A stretch of 64,000 nucleotides of DNA, taken from assembly GCA_037954325.1 (NCBI GenBank), contig JBBMNZ010000001.1, positions 24,705,758-24,769,757 of the forward strand, read 5' to 3'. Positions within the stretch are counted from its first letter, which is position 1; each line of letters starts with the position of its first letter. Under the pieces are notes generated by a model that ran no database searches, was not told the DNA's origin, and saw only the letters and a program-made list of their open reading frames with translations. The position numbers were made by a program, and so were the translations under genes. Positions 50,284 through 62,725 of the stretch are shown here, piece after piece. This DNA is from Fistularia commersonii (taxonomy: Eukaryota > Chordata > Actinopteri > Syngnathiformes > Fistulariidae).

Positions 50284-53200
50284 ATGACAGCAGAGACAAG
50301 CAGCCCCCCTCTTCAGCTCTCCGTTAAGTCCTGGTTTGACATTATTGAAGTCTAATAAGGCAAACTGGAGTCAGCTCGTGTTGTAAATCTTTGCCATTGT
50401 GCTGCCATATTACTAACAGATGTACGTGCACATGATACACATAAATACAGCCCACGGCTATATTTGGAAGCCAAAGAAAACACTCCACCTCTCCTTTCTA
50501 TTATGTTTACTCTTTGGTGGACCAAGCCTAGTTTTCTTACCTGTTTGGGCAAACATTGTCTTACTGGAGACCATGCTTTTAAATTGTATTTTTCAAAGAC
50601 TTTCTTTCTCCTTGTTTTAAATTTTCTGGAGAATTTGTGGCGAGTGTTAAATCCTGAAAAAAAAAGAAGTCTGTCAGCAAACCAAACCTGCTCAATACAG
50701 GTTTTTTTTTTTTTTTTTTTTTTTAAATCCTCTATCAAGTTACATAAGGATTGGTGTGGCATTTTAATTCTGCCAGCAGACAAGCAGACACGCCTTCATG
50801 AAGGTAATAAAAGACACAAATAGTGGAAAGGATTTTTATTGGGTTGAAATTTAAATAAAGTGACATCATTTTACATTTAACAAATAAAAACTCTTTGTTC
50901 TTGCTTAATTAATTCCCGTTTTAAAACCCAGTGCGTCCTCTGCACCCGGGGGCCGTCCCAGAACAGAGATGAAGAAGAAGTATCTTTGGATGTGACTCCA
51001 AAATGATGTGAGCCGTGGAGATCACAAACCTCTGCTAATGATTTGCTTGTGGTTTTTTTCCTGTTTCGTGCCAACTTTAGGAGAGGGGATCAAAAAACAA
51101 AACAAAAAAAAACCTGCTGTACGACGCTGCTACCCTTTGCACGATGGCGAAGTGACTTTTATTACCAGGAGCTTATTTACCCGCGAGGGGAAAAGAATTC
51201 CTGGTAATCTCTGCGGTCTGTGTTTCCACTGTACCTCAACGTTTCGGGGAAATATATTCAAATGATGCTGGTGAGGCGTGAGGGGAAGCGGGAAAAGTAA
51301 CTTACGCACCTCCAGTCCAGTAGGTGGCGATAAAAGGAGCCAAAGGCCAAACAAGCTTGATGATGAGAAATGGGAAATCATCATTTGTGCAGCACACTAT
51401 GCCAGGATGGAGGAAGTATCAAATAAATCACAAATAAAAGCATTTGAAAGCTTTTTTTTTTTTTTTTACACAAGTAATTTTTCAGAATAACGGGTAATTC
51501 AAAATTGAAAAAAAAGGTTCTGTGGTGGAAAAGGAGCCATAGTCAGTATTTTATTTAAAAAAAAAATCATCCACTTTATATCTATGTAAGAAAAGGTACA
51601 ATTCAACCGATGTTTGATAAAATGACACAGTATATTTCATTTCTTTATCATCAGAGTTTTACCGTTCAGGTGGAATCCCTTGACCTCATTATACCATGCT
51701 TTTTTTTTTTTTTTTTTTTTCAGTTTCCAAACCAATTTAGGGTCCAGATGCTCCGGTAAAGTTTTTAAATCAAATCCCATTATTGCATCCATAAACACGC
51801 GCACACTTGTATTACATCATTTCAAATTAGCCGGCAGATGGTTTTATTCTACAAAGGGCTCAATGATGTGCAAAAAAATAAAACTTTTGGGTTTGTAATA
51901 CAGCACTGCTTTTGGTTACGGAAATGAACTTCCCTTTTTACTTTTTTTTTCTAGACTGTTTCAGAGTTTTGAACCTTGAACCAGTTAGCGGGTGAATTTT
52001 GACCTGAAAATATTTCAAGCATGAAAGAGCTGATATCTCATAAACCACTGTGGATCAGAGAAACAATCCCAGAGTCTACTTTGAATTATTCCTTTTCCTT
52101 TTTCAGCCGTTCCGTTTTCATCAGCGTGTTCGAGGGGCAAATACTGCTCGTTTTGGTGCAAGTAAACACATCACAAACTAGTTGTTCTAGTAATAGTAGT
52201 ATTCAAGTAAAAGGGGCGGTATCACTGTGTGTTATCTTTGGATATTCTTTTAGGATAATTAACTGTTCTGTAAAATCTACACAATATAAACTTAAGGTTA
52301 AGGTAAATTTTCTGTAAATATTTAATAATAAGAAGCCGCTTGCTTCAACTGATTTTCCTATTGTTACACAGAATTGTTAAAAAAGCAAAAAAGGCAAAAT
52401 ACGTATTCACAAAATGTTCTTAGACAAAGATGTGTTGCTGTGTATGCATTTTTTTTTTTTTTTTGCACGTTCTTACGGAAAACAAGTATGGGGTAATAAT
52501 ATACATGATTTTTCAACCATTGGAGTGCAGGACGGCTGCTTCTCATTAGGCTAGTCTAGACCTAAACCCCTGGCTTAGCGGCAGCCCAACAGCCACATGC
52601 TCCGCTAAACCACAGCCACATGCTCCCGAGGAGCTTACATGCTCCTCTAGGATATATGCGCACGGCATAAAGTGAGGTTTCACGGGCAAGCGAGTGAAAC
52701 GTCTGGTTTTGCGCTGATGCTTCGAGCAGATGAAGTAGCCCGGCAGGCACACGACGCGATTCCGCAGAGCAAAAGCAAGAAATGCATATATAAGTACATC
52801 TGCTTTCGAAATCCCATTTGGATTCGCGGAGTTGATACAAAAAAAAAAAAGGTGTTGATCTTAGAGATGAAGGGGTGGGAGATGGAAAGAATTGTCGCGG
52901 ACAGGAGGAAGGAGTGAGGGGCGATCAGGAAAGGACATGTGGAAATATCTCGGAGCGATCCGGAGCAGAAGGTGTGAACGTTCCCCCCCCCCCTCCGGAA
53001 CTCCACCCGGATGGGGTCGTGTGCGTCGGACATTCCCCGAGATGAAAAGACAGCCGGGACATTTGACCGGGAGCTGCGACTCCGGGGTCACGTGCACAAA
53101 CACAAGTCCCGGAATAGACTCTAAACACTAGGGAAGAAAATAACCCAGTAACAGAGGATGTGGCTGTGTGTGTGTCTGTGTGTGTGTGTGTGTGTGTTTA

Positions 53201-54420
53201 GAGAGATAGTACAATAAAGGCTTATTCTCCGTGCGTTAACTCGTTTTGTTAATATGTCGATTTGTAGGTCCGACCGCGTAACTTTTGAAGTCGTCTTTTC
53301 ATTCTCGCCTGTAATGAGTTGCCAAAAGCAATTTCAATCTATTAAATCTTCATATAATGTCATTACTTGTGTTGTTCCCACTGCGCGTGCCAACTTTCCA
53401 TCTGCGGAGGTTGGGGTGAGCGGACGACCACAAGTTTAATAGAAGAGAAGGGTTGAAGGAGCAGCGAGGAGAGTCCGGTTTTACAGTCTCGTTCGGACGT
53501 CAGGTTGTAAATAACGGCGTAAAATGCTTAAAGGTCCTCACACTGTCCTTTCGGGTCCGAGGGGGTCGTCGAAGGGGAATATGATTAATATATATTTTTT
53601 TTTAATCGAACGCAAAACTGGTCAAGCGGAATTCTTCACAACCGACTTTATGAATAGCACGGCGTACGTCAGACCAGTGCGATGAGAACGGTAAGGTTAC
53701 GTGGCAAGACGTCCGAGGGTCTTAGAAGCAACAGTAGGGATAAATTAGAGGCCTGCCAGGATGATTTATTCCAAATTTGTGGTCCCGACGTACATCATGG
53801 AAGTCCTGATTATAGGGTTGTTTGTGGTCCGGTAGGACATTAAAACTGATGTCTATTTCCGGTTCAGAATTTCAGTTTTAACCGCAACGCCGAGCTTAAG
53901 AGCTAATTTGAATTTACCTTTTGTGTTTTCTTTTCTGCATCAAAAGCAAGGTTTTTGATGGAAACAAACCCGAAACGGTCTTTGTCAGTGTATTCCAGCC
54001 AAGAAGTGTAAACACACACACACAGATCATTACATCATTTCAAATTAGAACCGGGCTTAACAGTGACCGCTCACTTTTTTTCTTTTTTTTTTCCAAGCTC
54101 TGCTTCAGGACGCATATCGAAGCCAACCCGATATTTATCCGATGAATCTGGACAATAAAACATTTGATTTAAAGGAAAAATAACAAGCGAGAAAAGTGAA
54201 AAAGGGTAAAAGACTACAAACCTAATCATTTTAAGACTGACAGAACATTTATTCAGCAGACCACCGTGAATCACCCAATTGGTCCCAGAATAGAAAGCGA
54301 ATGATGTCTTTTCCTCCCTCAGCACTCTTGACCCCGTCTTTAAAAGAAGTCTAGCATGTCAGACCGGGAAAGAAAAACCACAGGCTCGGTTCATGTACGT
54401 GCAACACATGAAATTGAACA
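49572..54420. other. non-coding stretch with microsatellites
   Basis: GT runs lie at 49,919-49,951 and 50,246-50,283. A minus-strand open frame at 50,877-51,074 with an acceptor-like TTAGCAG upstream and an AATAAA at 50,835-50,840 downstream is discussed in the findings. No confident gene. Confidence 0.35.
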
Positions 54421-55110
54421 GTTTATTCATTCACTCGTTCGTTGACGCACTCGTTCATCCATCTGTTCACTCGTTCATTCGTTCACTATCTATACACCCG
54501 CTCGCCGGTCAATTACAGGGCCTCGTATGTAGACGCGCAAACGTTCAGTCTCTCAGTCACTTATCATCAGACACGTGTCTCTCCTTTATCTGGGTCGCGG
54601 TGGATGCTGGGTTCTATCCCAGCTGTCATCGGAGAGAAGCGGGGTACACCCTGGACCGGTCGCCGGTCAATCGCACAACCTCGTATACGGACAAACAATC
54701 ATTCACTCACTCGTTCGGGGGATTTTTTTTTCCCCATTTTCTTCCAATAAACCCGCTGCATGTTTTTGGACTGTGGGAGGATACCGGGGAACCGGGCACG
54801 GGGTGAATGTGCAAAGTCCACGCAGAAAGTTCCCTTTGTCGAAATCAAACCAGGCTCCTTGGTGCTGTGAGGCCCGAAGCGCTAACCTGTGCACTATTTC
54901 ATTCACAGAGACGGACAACTATTGACTATTAACAACTATTCACTCGCTCATTCACAGTCCATAAAGAGACATACAGCAATACACTCTTTCATTCACAGAG
55001 ACAGACAACCATTGACTATCTCATTCACTTCAGCTGTTCACTGTCTCATTCACACACCATATAGACATAAACAAACATTCAAGCTCTCGTTCACATGTCA
55101 TAAGTGTAAA
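54421..55110 (-). repeat. interspersed GAAT-tail repeat, expanded copy
   Basis: Inverted phrases include ATTCATTCACTCGTTCGTTG, GGTACACCCTGGACCGGTCG, CCGCTGCATGTTTTTGGACT and GAAATCAAACCAGGCTCC. From 54,900 to 55,110 a ~45-bp segment (TTCATTCACAGAGACAGACA) is reiterated several times. Confidence 0.65.
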
Positions 55111-55223
55111 CGTTACGTATCTGTTTTGTTGTTTTGAGATGACGGGATGCTTGGGAAGTTATTTCGCAGCAGCTGCAGCAAGACATACAAGGAGGAGACA
55201 AGCTAAAAAATAAACACGATAAA

Positions 55224-55512
55224 TACCGTAATTTCCAGACCGTTGAGCGCACCTCAATAGAAGCCGCACCGGCTAGCCGATCGCTATCTTGGTCTTCCTC
55301 CTGCGCACTAAAACCGTCAAAGTCGTCTTCTTCGGGGTCGGAGTTGATCGGACTCAGAATTTCCCGCTCATTTCATCGGTCCGATGTGACGAGGATAAAT
55401 GTTTTAGCGGCGTGAGGCTCGTTAGCCCCCCCCCGCCAAAAAAAGTCCAAATATTAGCCGCATCGTTGTTTACGTGAAAGAAGTCGCGGCTTATCGTCCG
55501 GAAATTACGGTA
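55224..55512 (+). mobile_element. TACCGTA-type MITE, copy A
   Basis: 289 bp with inverted ends TACCGTAATTTCC and GGAAATTACGGTA; the outer TA fits a TA target duplication. On the minus strand it keeps an open acidic stub (SDPEEDDFDGFSAQEEDQDS), which reads like the C-terminal tail of a pogo/Tigger-type transposase. The class assignment is inferred from the TA ends and this stub. Confidence 0.8.
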
Positions 55513-55689
55513 AATACTGAGGTGTAAAAGTATAATCTAAAAAATATTTACCAATATACAGGAATAAATAACGGGCAAAGTGGCAACATGAAGTAGCGCA
55601 GTAACCGATTATAATGAGATCTTAATTCTTCTCCCTTCAGCCGCAGGGAATCTCAAAATCTTTGTACTTAAGACCTTAAGACACTTCAT

Positions 55690-56165
55690 AGCTTTGACTT
55701 GTTACTGAGACACTGAAGGGTTTTATTTGTATTTCTTATTCTCCCCCCTTTTTTATACTGTTTATACAATTTCCTACTATTATTTGTTATTGTTATGTTT
55801 TACTTGAAACTCCTTCACAACAATAAATAAAGTTGTTTTTATTCTTCTTCTTGTATAGGTTCATGGCATGAGCATGAGGTAGGACAGATTTTCTGTATCT
55901 TTCTGTTCGACAGCGGAGCCGTAACGGTCTGCAGGAGAAGTTGCTCCGTTGTCTATCCAGCGTGAGGTAGTAGGGGATGGTCAGGGTTCTCCATGATGGA
56001 CGACAGTTTCTTCAACGTCCTCCTTTTTTACCGCGGTCTGAAAGTTCTCCGTCCTGTAAGCAATCGCAGAGCGAGCCCTCCCGATGACCCGGTCTAGTCC
56101 GTGGGAGTCTCTGTCTCTGACGCTGCTCCCCAACAAAGTATGACGGGGGAAATAACGCTTCGATG
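55690..56165 (-). pseudogene. LINE reverse-transcriptase C-terminus and 3' trailer
   Basis: Minus-strand fragments include RTLKKLSSIMENPDHPL, then after a frameshift LDRQRSNFSC, RLRCRTERYRKS and LPHAHAMNLY, typical of the C-terminal end of CR1/L2/Rex1-group LINE polymerases. The trailer matches the intron fragment at 6,346-6,470. Stops and frameshifts show it is dead. The exact clade is uncertain. Confidence 0.7.
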
Positions 56166-57285
56166 TTTTTACCGTTACTTGTGAAGCTTTGCTGTGTTCT
56201 CTTTTCTAACCGCTTGTTTGTAAACAAACAAACGGCGTCTGAAACGGGACCTACCCGTCGCACCGATCGGGGGTTTCCATGTCTTTTCCACGGACGGCAC
56301 GAGCCGATGAGAGTCCAAATTGATCAGAATGTACCGAAGACTGACACTTCATATGGCCAACCAACTCCTGAAAATGTACATATGCGCAGCAGAATTTGTT
56401 GACGGTAATGAAAGAGACACTGTTGCTATTTTTGAATACCCCGGGATACCGTGTTACCGCTCAACCCCAAATGACATCAGTGTGTTTTGGCTCATTTGGG
56501 GCTGAAATAATGTGGCGGAAGAAGGAGCGCACATAGGATAGGTTCCACCGCAAAGTCCTGATTTAGGTATGGTTTTTTATGTGTGTGTGTGTGTGTGTAA
56601 GTGTGTGTTTATCTGTGTGCTTAATGGCAAAACAGCGTGAGGTGAGTCAGCGGCGGCTCAGCTCGCGATGCCTCTCTCGGTCTCTGTGGCCGTGGGCCAT
56701 GGCGAGAGAGGTTTGTGGTTAGAAACCTTAATCTGCTCCTCATATGACCCTCTGATGGACAGGGACAGCAGTCACCACACACATATAGATGCTTGCACGC
56801 ACACACACACACACACATATGCATGCACGCGACTCTCAGACTAGTTAGTCTGGCTTTTGCTCTCCAGTCTAAACATGCGCTTATATGGATTTCTGTACAA
56901 TTCTGCAGTTACACCGTTTCATAAACACAAAACCTGGCAGTCTGGGTCGGACCTCGGCATGAGAACAGACACGTCCAGAAGACATTAAATTTAGAGGATT
57001 TCTCAAAGAGGTGACTTTATTTTTGGACAGCCAGGCTACAATCAGGCCTATATGATTATTTCTGAGTAAGACAAATATATGACAAGGACGTGTTTAAAAT
57101 AGATAAAGTTTCCTTATTGGTTTGAACAAGGACAATCAGAAGTTAGTTGTTGGACGTTAATGATGTCCAATCAGATGACTGACATCCGTCCTTTCACCTA
57201 TCCTTTGGAATGGACCTGCAAATATTAATATTTATATTCATTTATATTTAAATATTAATATTTGACTTAACGTTTTACTTTACAG
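56166..57285. other. non-coding stretch
   Basis: No gene recognised. Short GT and CA runs at 56,580 and 56,800. Confidence 0.35.
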
Positions 57286-58073
57286 CAGTGGTCCCCAACC
57301 TTTTCACCACTGCGGACGCTTGACAATTTCATTGCGGCCCGGGGGGGGTTGGCCTCATAGCGCTCTGATTTGTAACTGGTTGCTATTGTAACGTTTAAAT
57401 ATCCCTTCAAAATGAGATTTTGATATACCACAAATACTTTTAAGAAGGAAATGTTATTTTCATTAACATTTTAAACATTTCAGAATATGGCGTCAATGTC
57501 AAGAAATCTTAATAGTGCATTCGCATTTACTGATGTGGTGACCCTCAGTAATGTCTTCTGTCCTTTGTGTTCCTTTTTTTTTTTTTTTTTTTTTCAAAAT
57601 ACTCCTGGTGCTTGGTTTCTAAGTGGCAAAGCAGTTTTGACAGATTCATTGCTTCGTTAGAGAGCCGGTTGCCGCGTATTATGCAGAGTGGGCTTGATAT
57701 GTGGGAATCACCTCCCGGGATAAAACCACATTTCAAGTAGGATTCCTGGTATTGTCTGTTAAAAGCTGTTTTTTTCTTGGAAGTAGGCTCTTCTCCTGTC
57801 TTTTCATGGGGTATTTTCCCCATCGCAAAGAAACTCTCCAAAGACGTCTGTTTCGTATTCATTTTGCTTGCTTGTGGGTTCAATTTTGGGGCACAAGAGA
57901 CCCAGACGTCACCGGTAGAATACATTTTCTAAATAAAAGGTTTTTCAAAATAAAAGATCGTCCAGACTCAGATAATACATAAAGCAGAAACAATGACTTA
58001 TTTCTTGTGCGGCCCAGTATCAATTGATCCACGGACCGCTACCGGTCCGCAGCCCGGGGGTTGGGGACCACTG
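57286..58073 (-). mobile_element. hAT element, best preserved copy
   Basis: 788 bp with inverted ends CAGTGGTCCCCAACC and GGTTGGGGACCACTG. The flanks CTTTACAG and CTAAAGGA do not form a clear 8-bp duplication. Only a BED-finger N-terminal stub of the transposase remains, so this is an internal-deletion derivative. Relatives lie at 28,058 and 38,886. Confidence 0.85.
57545..57862 (-). pseudogene. truncated hAT transposase, BED zinc-finger stub
   Basis: From Met at 57,862 the frame reads MNTKQTSLESFF, then EKTGEEPTSKKKTAFNRQYQ, a YLKCGFI segment and a BED-finger-like CIIR..HLETKH. The second zinc-binding cysteine of the expected CxxC is an arginine, and the frame runs into a poly-Lys stretch (poly-T tract at 57,576-57,594) and ends. 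It resembles the N-terminus of ZBED5/SCAND3-like hAT transposases. Only about 100 of many hundred residues remain. Confidence 0.75.
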
Positions 58074-58159
58074 CTAAAGGACTGAAACTGAGCTTTTCAA
58101 TAATTTCCACAAATTCAATTTTTGTGTCCTATGATGCCCCATCAAGATCAGTATTGCTG

Positions 58160-59070
58160 GGCTGTAAATGTTTAGCTTATACAGGACTTAGTGGACTGGT
58201 GCCTGGGTCGCAGGTCCACACCAAGCGCCCGCGGGGTGCATATGTTCCTGGACTTCCTCAGGAACAGACACACCCCGAAACCAGTGAACATCCAGGGAAC
58301 GGACATCGAGAGAATGATCTCTTTCAAGTACCCAGGTGTTCACCTGAACAATAAATTGGACTGGTCTCAGAGCATCGATGCTGAAGAGACTCAGGTCTTT
58401 TGGAGTGCAGGGGGCTTCACCTAAGGACCTTCTTCGACACTGGAATGGCATCAGCTGTTTTTTTCGGAGTAGTCTGCGGCCTGCCAGCGGCTGACAGGAA
58501 GAAAATGGACAGACTGCTGAGGAAGGCTTGCTCTGTCTTGGACTCAGTGTAGGTGGTGGGAGATTGGAGGGTGGAAGCTAAGCTAAAACATCATGGCAGC
58601 ATTGAGCAGCTCCTCCAGCGACAAACTCCTTCACTCCATGTCTGTGAAGAAGAGATTCCGCAAGTCCTTCCTGCCGGCCGCTGTTCGATGATTTAACACC
58701 CAGCTCTGCTCACAATAGACCTCTCATTCATTCTTTCCTTCATCATTCATTCATCCATTCATTCAGTGAATGAATGGATGTGTCTATTCATTCACTCTCC
58801 CACATCCACTCACTCGGACCCCATAGGCGTTACTACTGCAAGTATTGTTGTTGTTCGCTACTTGTCACAATTTTTGCACGTGTTTATACTGTTTATACAT
58901 TGTCACATTGTTTACCTACCTACTTATATATATTGTTAGCATTGTTTATAGCTTAGTCTTAGTTCTTCTATTTTTGATAACTTCTCTTGCACTGTCCTCT
59001 TCTGCTGCTGGAAATTTTCCCACTGTGTGATCATGAAAGGAATATTCTATTCTCTTCATTCTTGAATGAC
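58160..59070 (+). pseudogene. LINE reverse-transcriptase C-terminus (Rex1/CR1-like)
   Basis: Plus strand: FLRNRHTPKPVNIQG, TDIERMISFKYPGVHLNNKL and DWSQ are a conserved segment after the RT catalytic core. Later pieces read AVFFGVVCG-like sequence, KKMDRLLRKA and KKRFRKSFLPAAVR. A long AT-rich 3' UTR follows to about 59,070. Multiple frameshifts and stops. It directly abuts the hAT element on its left. Confidence 0.75.
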
Positions 59071-60540
59071 GTGTGCTTGTCTTAAAACAGTCTGGTATCC
59101 AGGGAAGTTTGTCTGACTCTTTCCAGAATAAGTTTTTCGTCCATGATTAGCAGTCAGTCTGGGACGAGGCCTGGATCCGGCTCCGTTTTGTCTGTTTTTG
59201 GGTTTCTCCATTTTTTTCTTTTTCCTTTTTCATTATTGGGCTTTAACTTCAACACCTCATCAGAGTTGGAACAGCCAGAGACCCTGCGCCGCCTGTATTG
59301 CTTTTTAAAATGAGTTTTTGCTCCTCCTGAAAACTTGTCATCTGTGGTTTCTATTCCAGGCGCAGGCTCATAATTCCAGGCGAAAATCATTTTGGTAGAT
59401 GCGTCATAACGTCAATGGCGATGCTCAGACAATAAGTTTTAGCCTTAAAGCCTTGTTTTAAAATGCATTGTTTCTCCTACAAACTCCAAAACCCACAGAT
59501 CTGCCGGACAAAATGGAGCCATTTTAATATACCTCAGTTTTGGTTGTACATGAAGGTCATTTATGCTGCACTGCCCCCTTTAAATCCATGTGAGAATCAA
59601 GAGAAAGTAATCAAAGCCAGTTATCACTGTAAAGTAGAGCTTCTTTTATGACTTTGCTTTCTACACAGACACTTTTCTCGGGCGACCACCAAAGTGCTGC
59701 TGCCTGAAAACTGTTTGAACTTGAAAATGTTTTTATCCTGGGGTTAAAAAGCAGTCTGAAGAAAGTCTTTCAAGCATCAGCTGCAGTAAAAATTCTAATT
59801 TAGTGCCGGTTTAACGTTTCATTTTATGTGTTAGTTACAACTGCCATCTATTTTATCGATGGCAAATCTACTGTATTTTGCGAGGTTACTATACACGGAG
59901 AGGATATGGGAAATATAATAATATTGCTACATTTGGAAACCGATTTTTCTATATCGTAAAGATCTGGTTTGGATGGAAAACGGTGTTAAATTAACAGAGT
60001 CTCTGCCAAATCACTGAGGAGCAGTTAAATCGGCTTTCTCTCAGAAAAATATGCTGCTGATAATTTGGTAATGCCTAGTTGCTGCAGATTTAGGAGCAGT
60101 GTTTTGGCTGACTACTTTCTTGCTGATTTAAGGTGGGTAATTTCTTGCAAATGTTTTATTCTAGACTGTGGATTTTTTTTCCTCAATTTTTTTGAGACAC
60201 CGCTCTTGACGTTTAGCTATGACATTCGACAACAATCAACCAGCAGCAAAAAACTGCCAGGATACTCAAATTGATAATATGAATTTATTGATATATATCT
60301 TGTTTCAAGCCTGAAGTTGCTTTTAGTGTCATGGAGTTGAGCAGGCCAGTTGCCTGCGGATCTGGGTTCCAGGTGGGAGCGGGAATAGCACGGCAACTTG
60401 ATGAATTCAGGTCACTTGTCAATGTGCATTACATCTGATTGTGTCCCCTTTGTCTTCTGCAGTTGTTTGCTTGCACGTGTCACGTGTGTCCGATTTGTGC
60501 CCGTGAGCTGAATTCGGTCGTATGCACCACATTGCCATCG
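59071..60540. other. non-coding stretch
   Basis: No gene recognised. A 78-codon minus-strand frame at 59,154-59,390 is basic and low-complexity, with no family match that I can see. Confidence 0.35.
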
Positions 60541-61005
60541 TACCGTAATTTTCGGACTATTGAGCGCACCTGAATATGAGCTGCACCGGCCACAAATAAC
60601 AAAATAAATATATGTGTTCATATATAGGCCACATTTGTCTATAAGCCGTAGGTATCAACGTTGTATTTACACAGAAAGATGTTACGCAGAAATTTTTTTT
60701 TTTACTTTTAACATCAACAAATATGTACTTGAATTTTTTTTTTTTCTGAACAGTGGCTGCAACACGGCTGATGAGAAAGATTAATGATAAATAACACAAG
60801 GAAAAGTCCATCCATCCATTCATTTTCTATCACCCCTTTGGCCTACTCCAGCCGATCGCTACCTTGGGCTTCCTCCTGTGCCACGAAAGTGGTCTTCTTC
60901 AGTGTCGGAATTGAACGGTATCAGAATTTCACGGTAATGTCACTGGTCCGATGTGACAAGGCTAAATATTTCGGCGGTATGAAGCTTGTCAGCCCCAAAA
61001 CATCC
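60541..61005 (+). mobile_element. TACCGTA-type MITE, copy C, longer and 3'-truncated
   Basis: Starts TACCGTAATTTTCGGAC and shares GATCGCTACCTTGGGCTTCC and GTCCGATGTGACAAGG with copy A. About 230 bp of extra interior (60,600-60,835; ATATATAGGCCACATTTGTC, TATAAGCCGTAGGTATCAAC) is absent from copies A and B. The 3' inverted terminus is missing. Confidence 0.7.
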
Positions 61006-61089
61006 TAACAGGATAAAAACCTACAGGATACATGGAAGAAGTAGAGCGCAGGGCACTGGGTTAAAATCGGGAAACACCTCAACATAGTC

Positions 61090-62725
61090 GAAGCCCACAT
61101 CAAACTCTTGGGAGGATGTCACTGATGCAGAACTGGCCCACATGGACTGTCCAGAGCATATTTTACACGACAGAAGCCTGGACATATGGATCTATCGAAA
61201 ACAAAAGCACACCCATCAGTACTTATTTGATTCTTATCTCCCTGTTGAACACAAACACAAAGAGTCATTACAACTCTCAACCGTCGGGCAGAGAGCATCT
61301 CAATAACCACCGCAGAAAGGAAAATAGAGGTCCCATATGTTAGGAAGGCCCTAAATCATGGGTGGCCATACTTTTTTGGCTTGCGAGCTACTCCTAAAAT
61401 GACCAAGTCCAAATGATCTGCCAGCAATATAAATGTATATATGAAGATATATACATTATATACACATATATACATTCTTGACCATTGCCTTACTCTGATG
61501 ACGTCTTGCACTGAATGGACTCAGTCAACTATCAGGCAGCCCGGCCTCTAACACACTTCCAAATCCTTCAGTGATGGTGGAACGGTATTTGTATCGAGAT
61601 CTCGGATTGGCTGTACTGTCAGTCAAGTGCGTCTGTACCACAGTACGGATGGATGATAGGCTAACAGCTATTTTTAATGACAAGCGATCTATCCACACAA
61701 CTTGTACTGTCACGTATTCTGAGACTCGCGGTTCAGTGTTTGTTTGTTTTTTTACCTCGCGCCTTAGAGTTTATTTTGAAAGGCACGGCTTTGCGATCCA
61801 CCCACGTTGCCTTTGCAATCGACCGGTAGATCGGGATCGACGTGTTGGGCGCCCCTGCCCAAGAGTCTTGAAGCTACCCTAACGGGGTCTTTGTAATACC
61901 CTACGTTGTACAAGGGGGCGTTTAACAAACATCAAATCCCTGTACATTTCAGAGCCCACAACGCCCTAAGGCAAAGACTTGTGCATCCCAAGGACAGAAC
62001 ACCTAGACATTTGAGTACAATTTGGATTCTGATAACCTCTACATTGATGAGACAAATCAATCTCTGCACATTGGGATGGCCCAACACAGGTCTGAACTCT
62101 GGTGCACCTCCACCTCAAGGACAAGGGCCTCTGCTTCGAAGATGGCAGCTTCTGGCCAAAGACAGATAGAGAAGAGTCAAGGAAACCATATTTGTCAAAC
62201 TGCAGAGACTTTTACTGAACAGAGGAGGGAGTCTTAGACACAACCAACATATAACGTCGTTGCAAAATCTGTCCCAAGACAGTTGGACTCACGCGTACCT
62301 ACAGATCCATCTGCACGCTGAAACCCACCCCAAACCAGGCCCAGGCGACTCCCGCCCAAGCTCAGAACAAGTGAGATAATAGGCATTTTGTTTTTTTACA
62401 CACATTACCCTTGCTGTTACTGTACCAGTTTATGTGAATCCCCTGAATTCTTACCTTTGTTACCTAAACAACACACACATTGGTGCAACAAACCAATTGC
62501 TTCACAGCAACACGGTCATTAACATGAAGAACCCTTTGAACTTAGACCAACGCCCAACCCCATCTCCAAACCCAGCACTTACAAAGCGGAAATTCCCCAC
62601 CGTATGCCAGAAGTGAAGAGGCTTCTTGGATGAGAGGTGAAACATCTTCAAGGAGAAAAATTAAATCCAGTTGACACGATGAGATTCGACAGTAATTGAC
62701 CATGACCTAGATGACTGAGATCCCT
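61090..62725 (+). pseudogene. Penelope-like element, RT end and GIY-YIG domain, split by hAT
   Basis: Before the insertion, YRKQKHTHQYLFDSYLPVEH (61,185-61,245) matches the end of a Penelope-type reverse transcriptase. After it, FNKHQIPVHFRAHNALRQRL then VHPKDRTPRH (from about 61,920), and from 62,022 NLYIDETNQSLHIGMAQHR, matches the GIY-YIG nuclease linker and core. The family's YIGET is YIDET here. The 3' end (GGATGAGAGGTGAAACATCT ... ATGACTGAGATCC, to about 62,725) fits fish Penelope tails as I recall them. Frameshifts and stops show it is dead. Confidence 0.85.
61357..61857. mobile_element. hAT-type element inserted in the Penelope relic
   Basis: 501 bp from CATGGGTGGCCATACTTTTTTGG to GGGCGCCCCTG, a diverged CAGGGGTGG/CACCCCTG terminal pair with GCTTGCGAGCTACTCC inside. 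The flanks CCCTAAAT and CCCAAGAG look like a decayed 8-bp duplication of the host sequence. No intact transposase. Confidence 0.7.

Noticed and set aside
59154..59390. Basic 78-codon minus-strand frame as a nuclear protein exon
   Set aside because: It looks like a translated poly-T/C-rich segment, with no conserved motif or matching splice sites.
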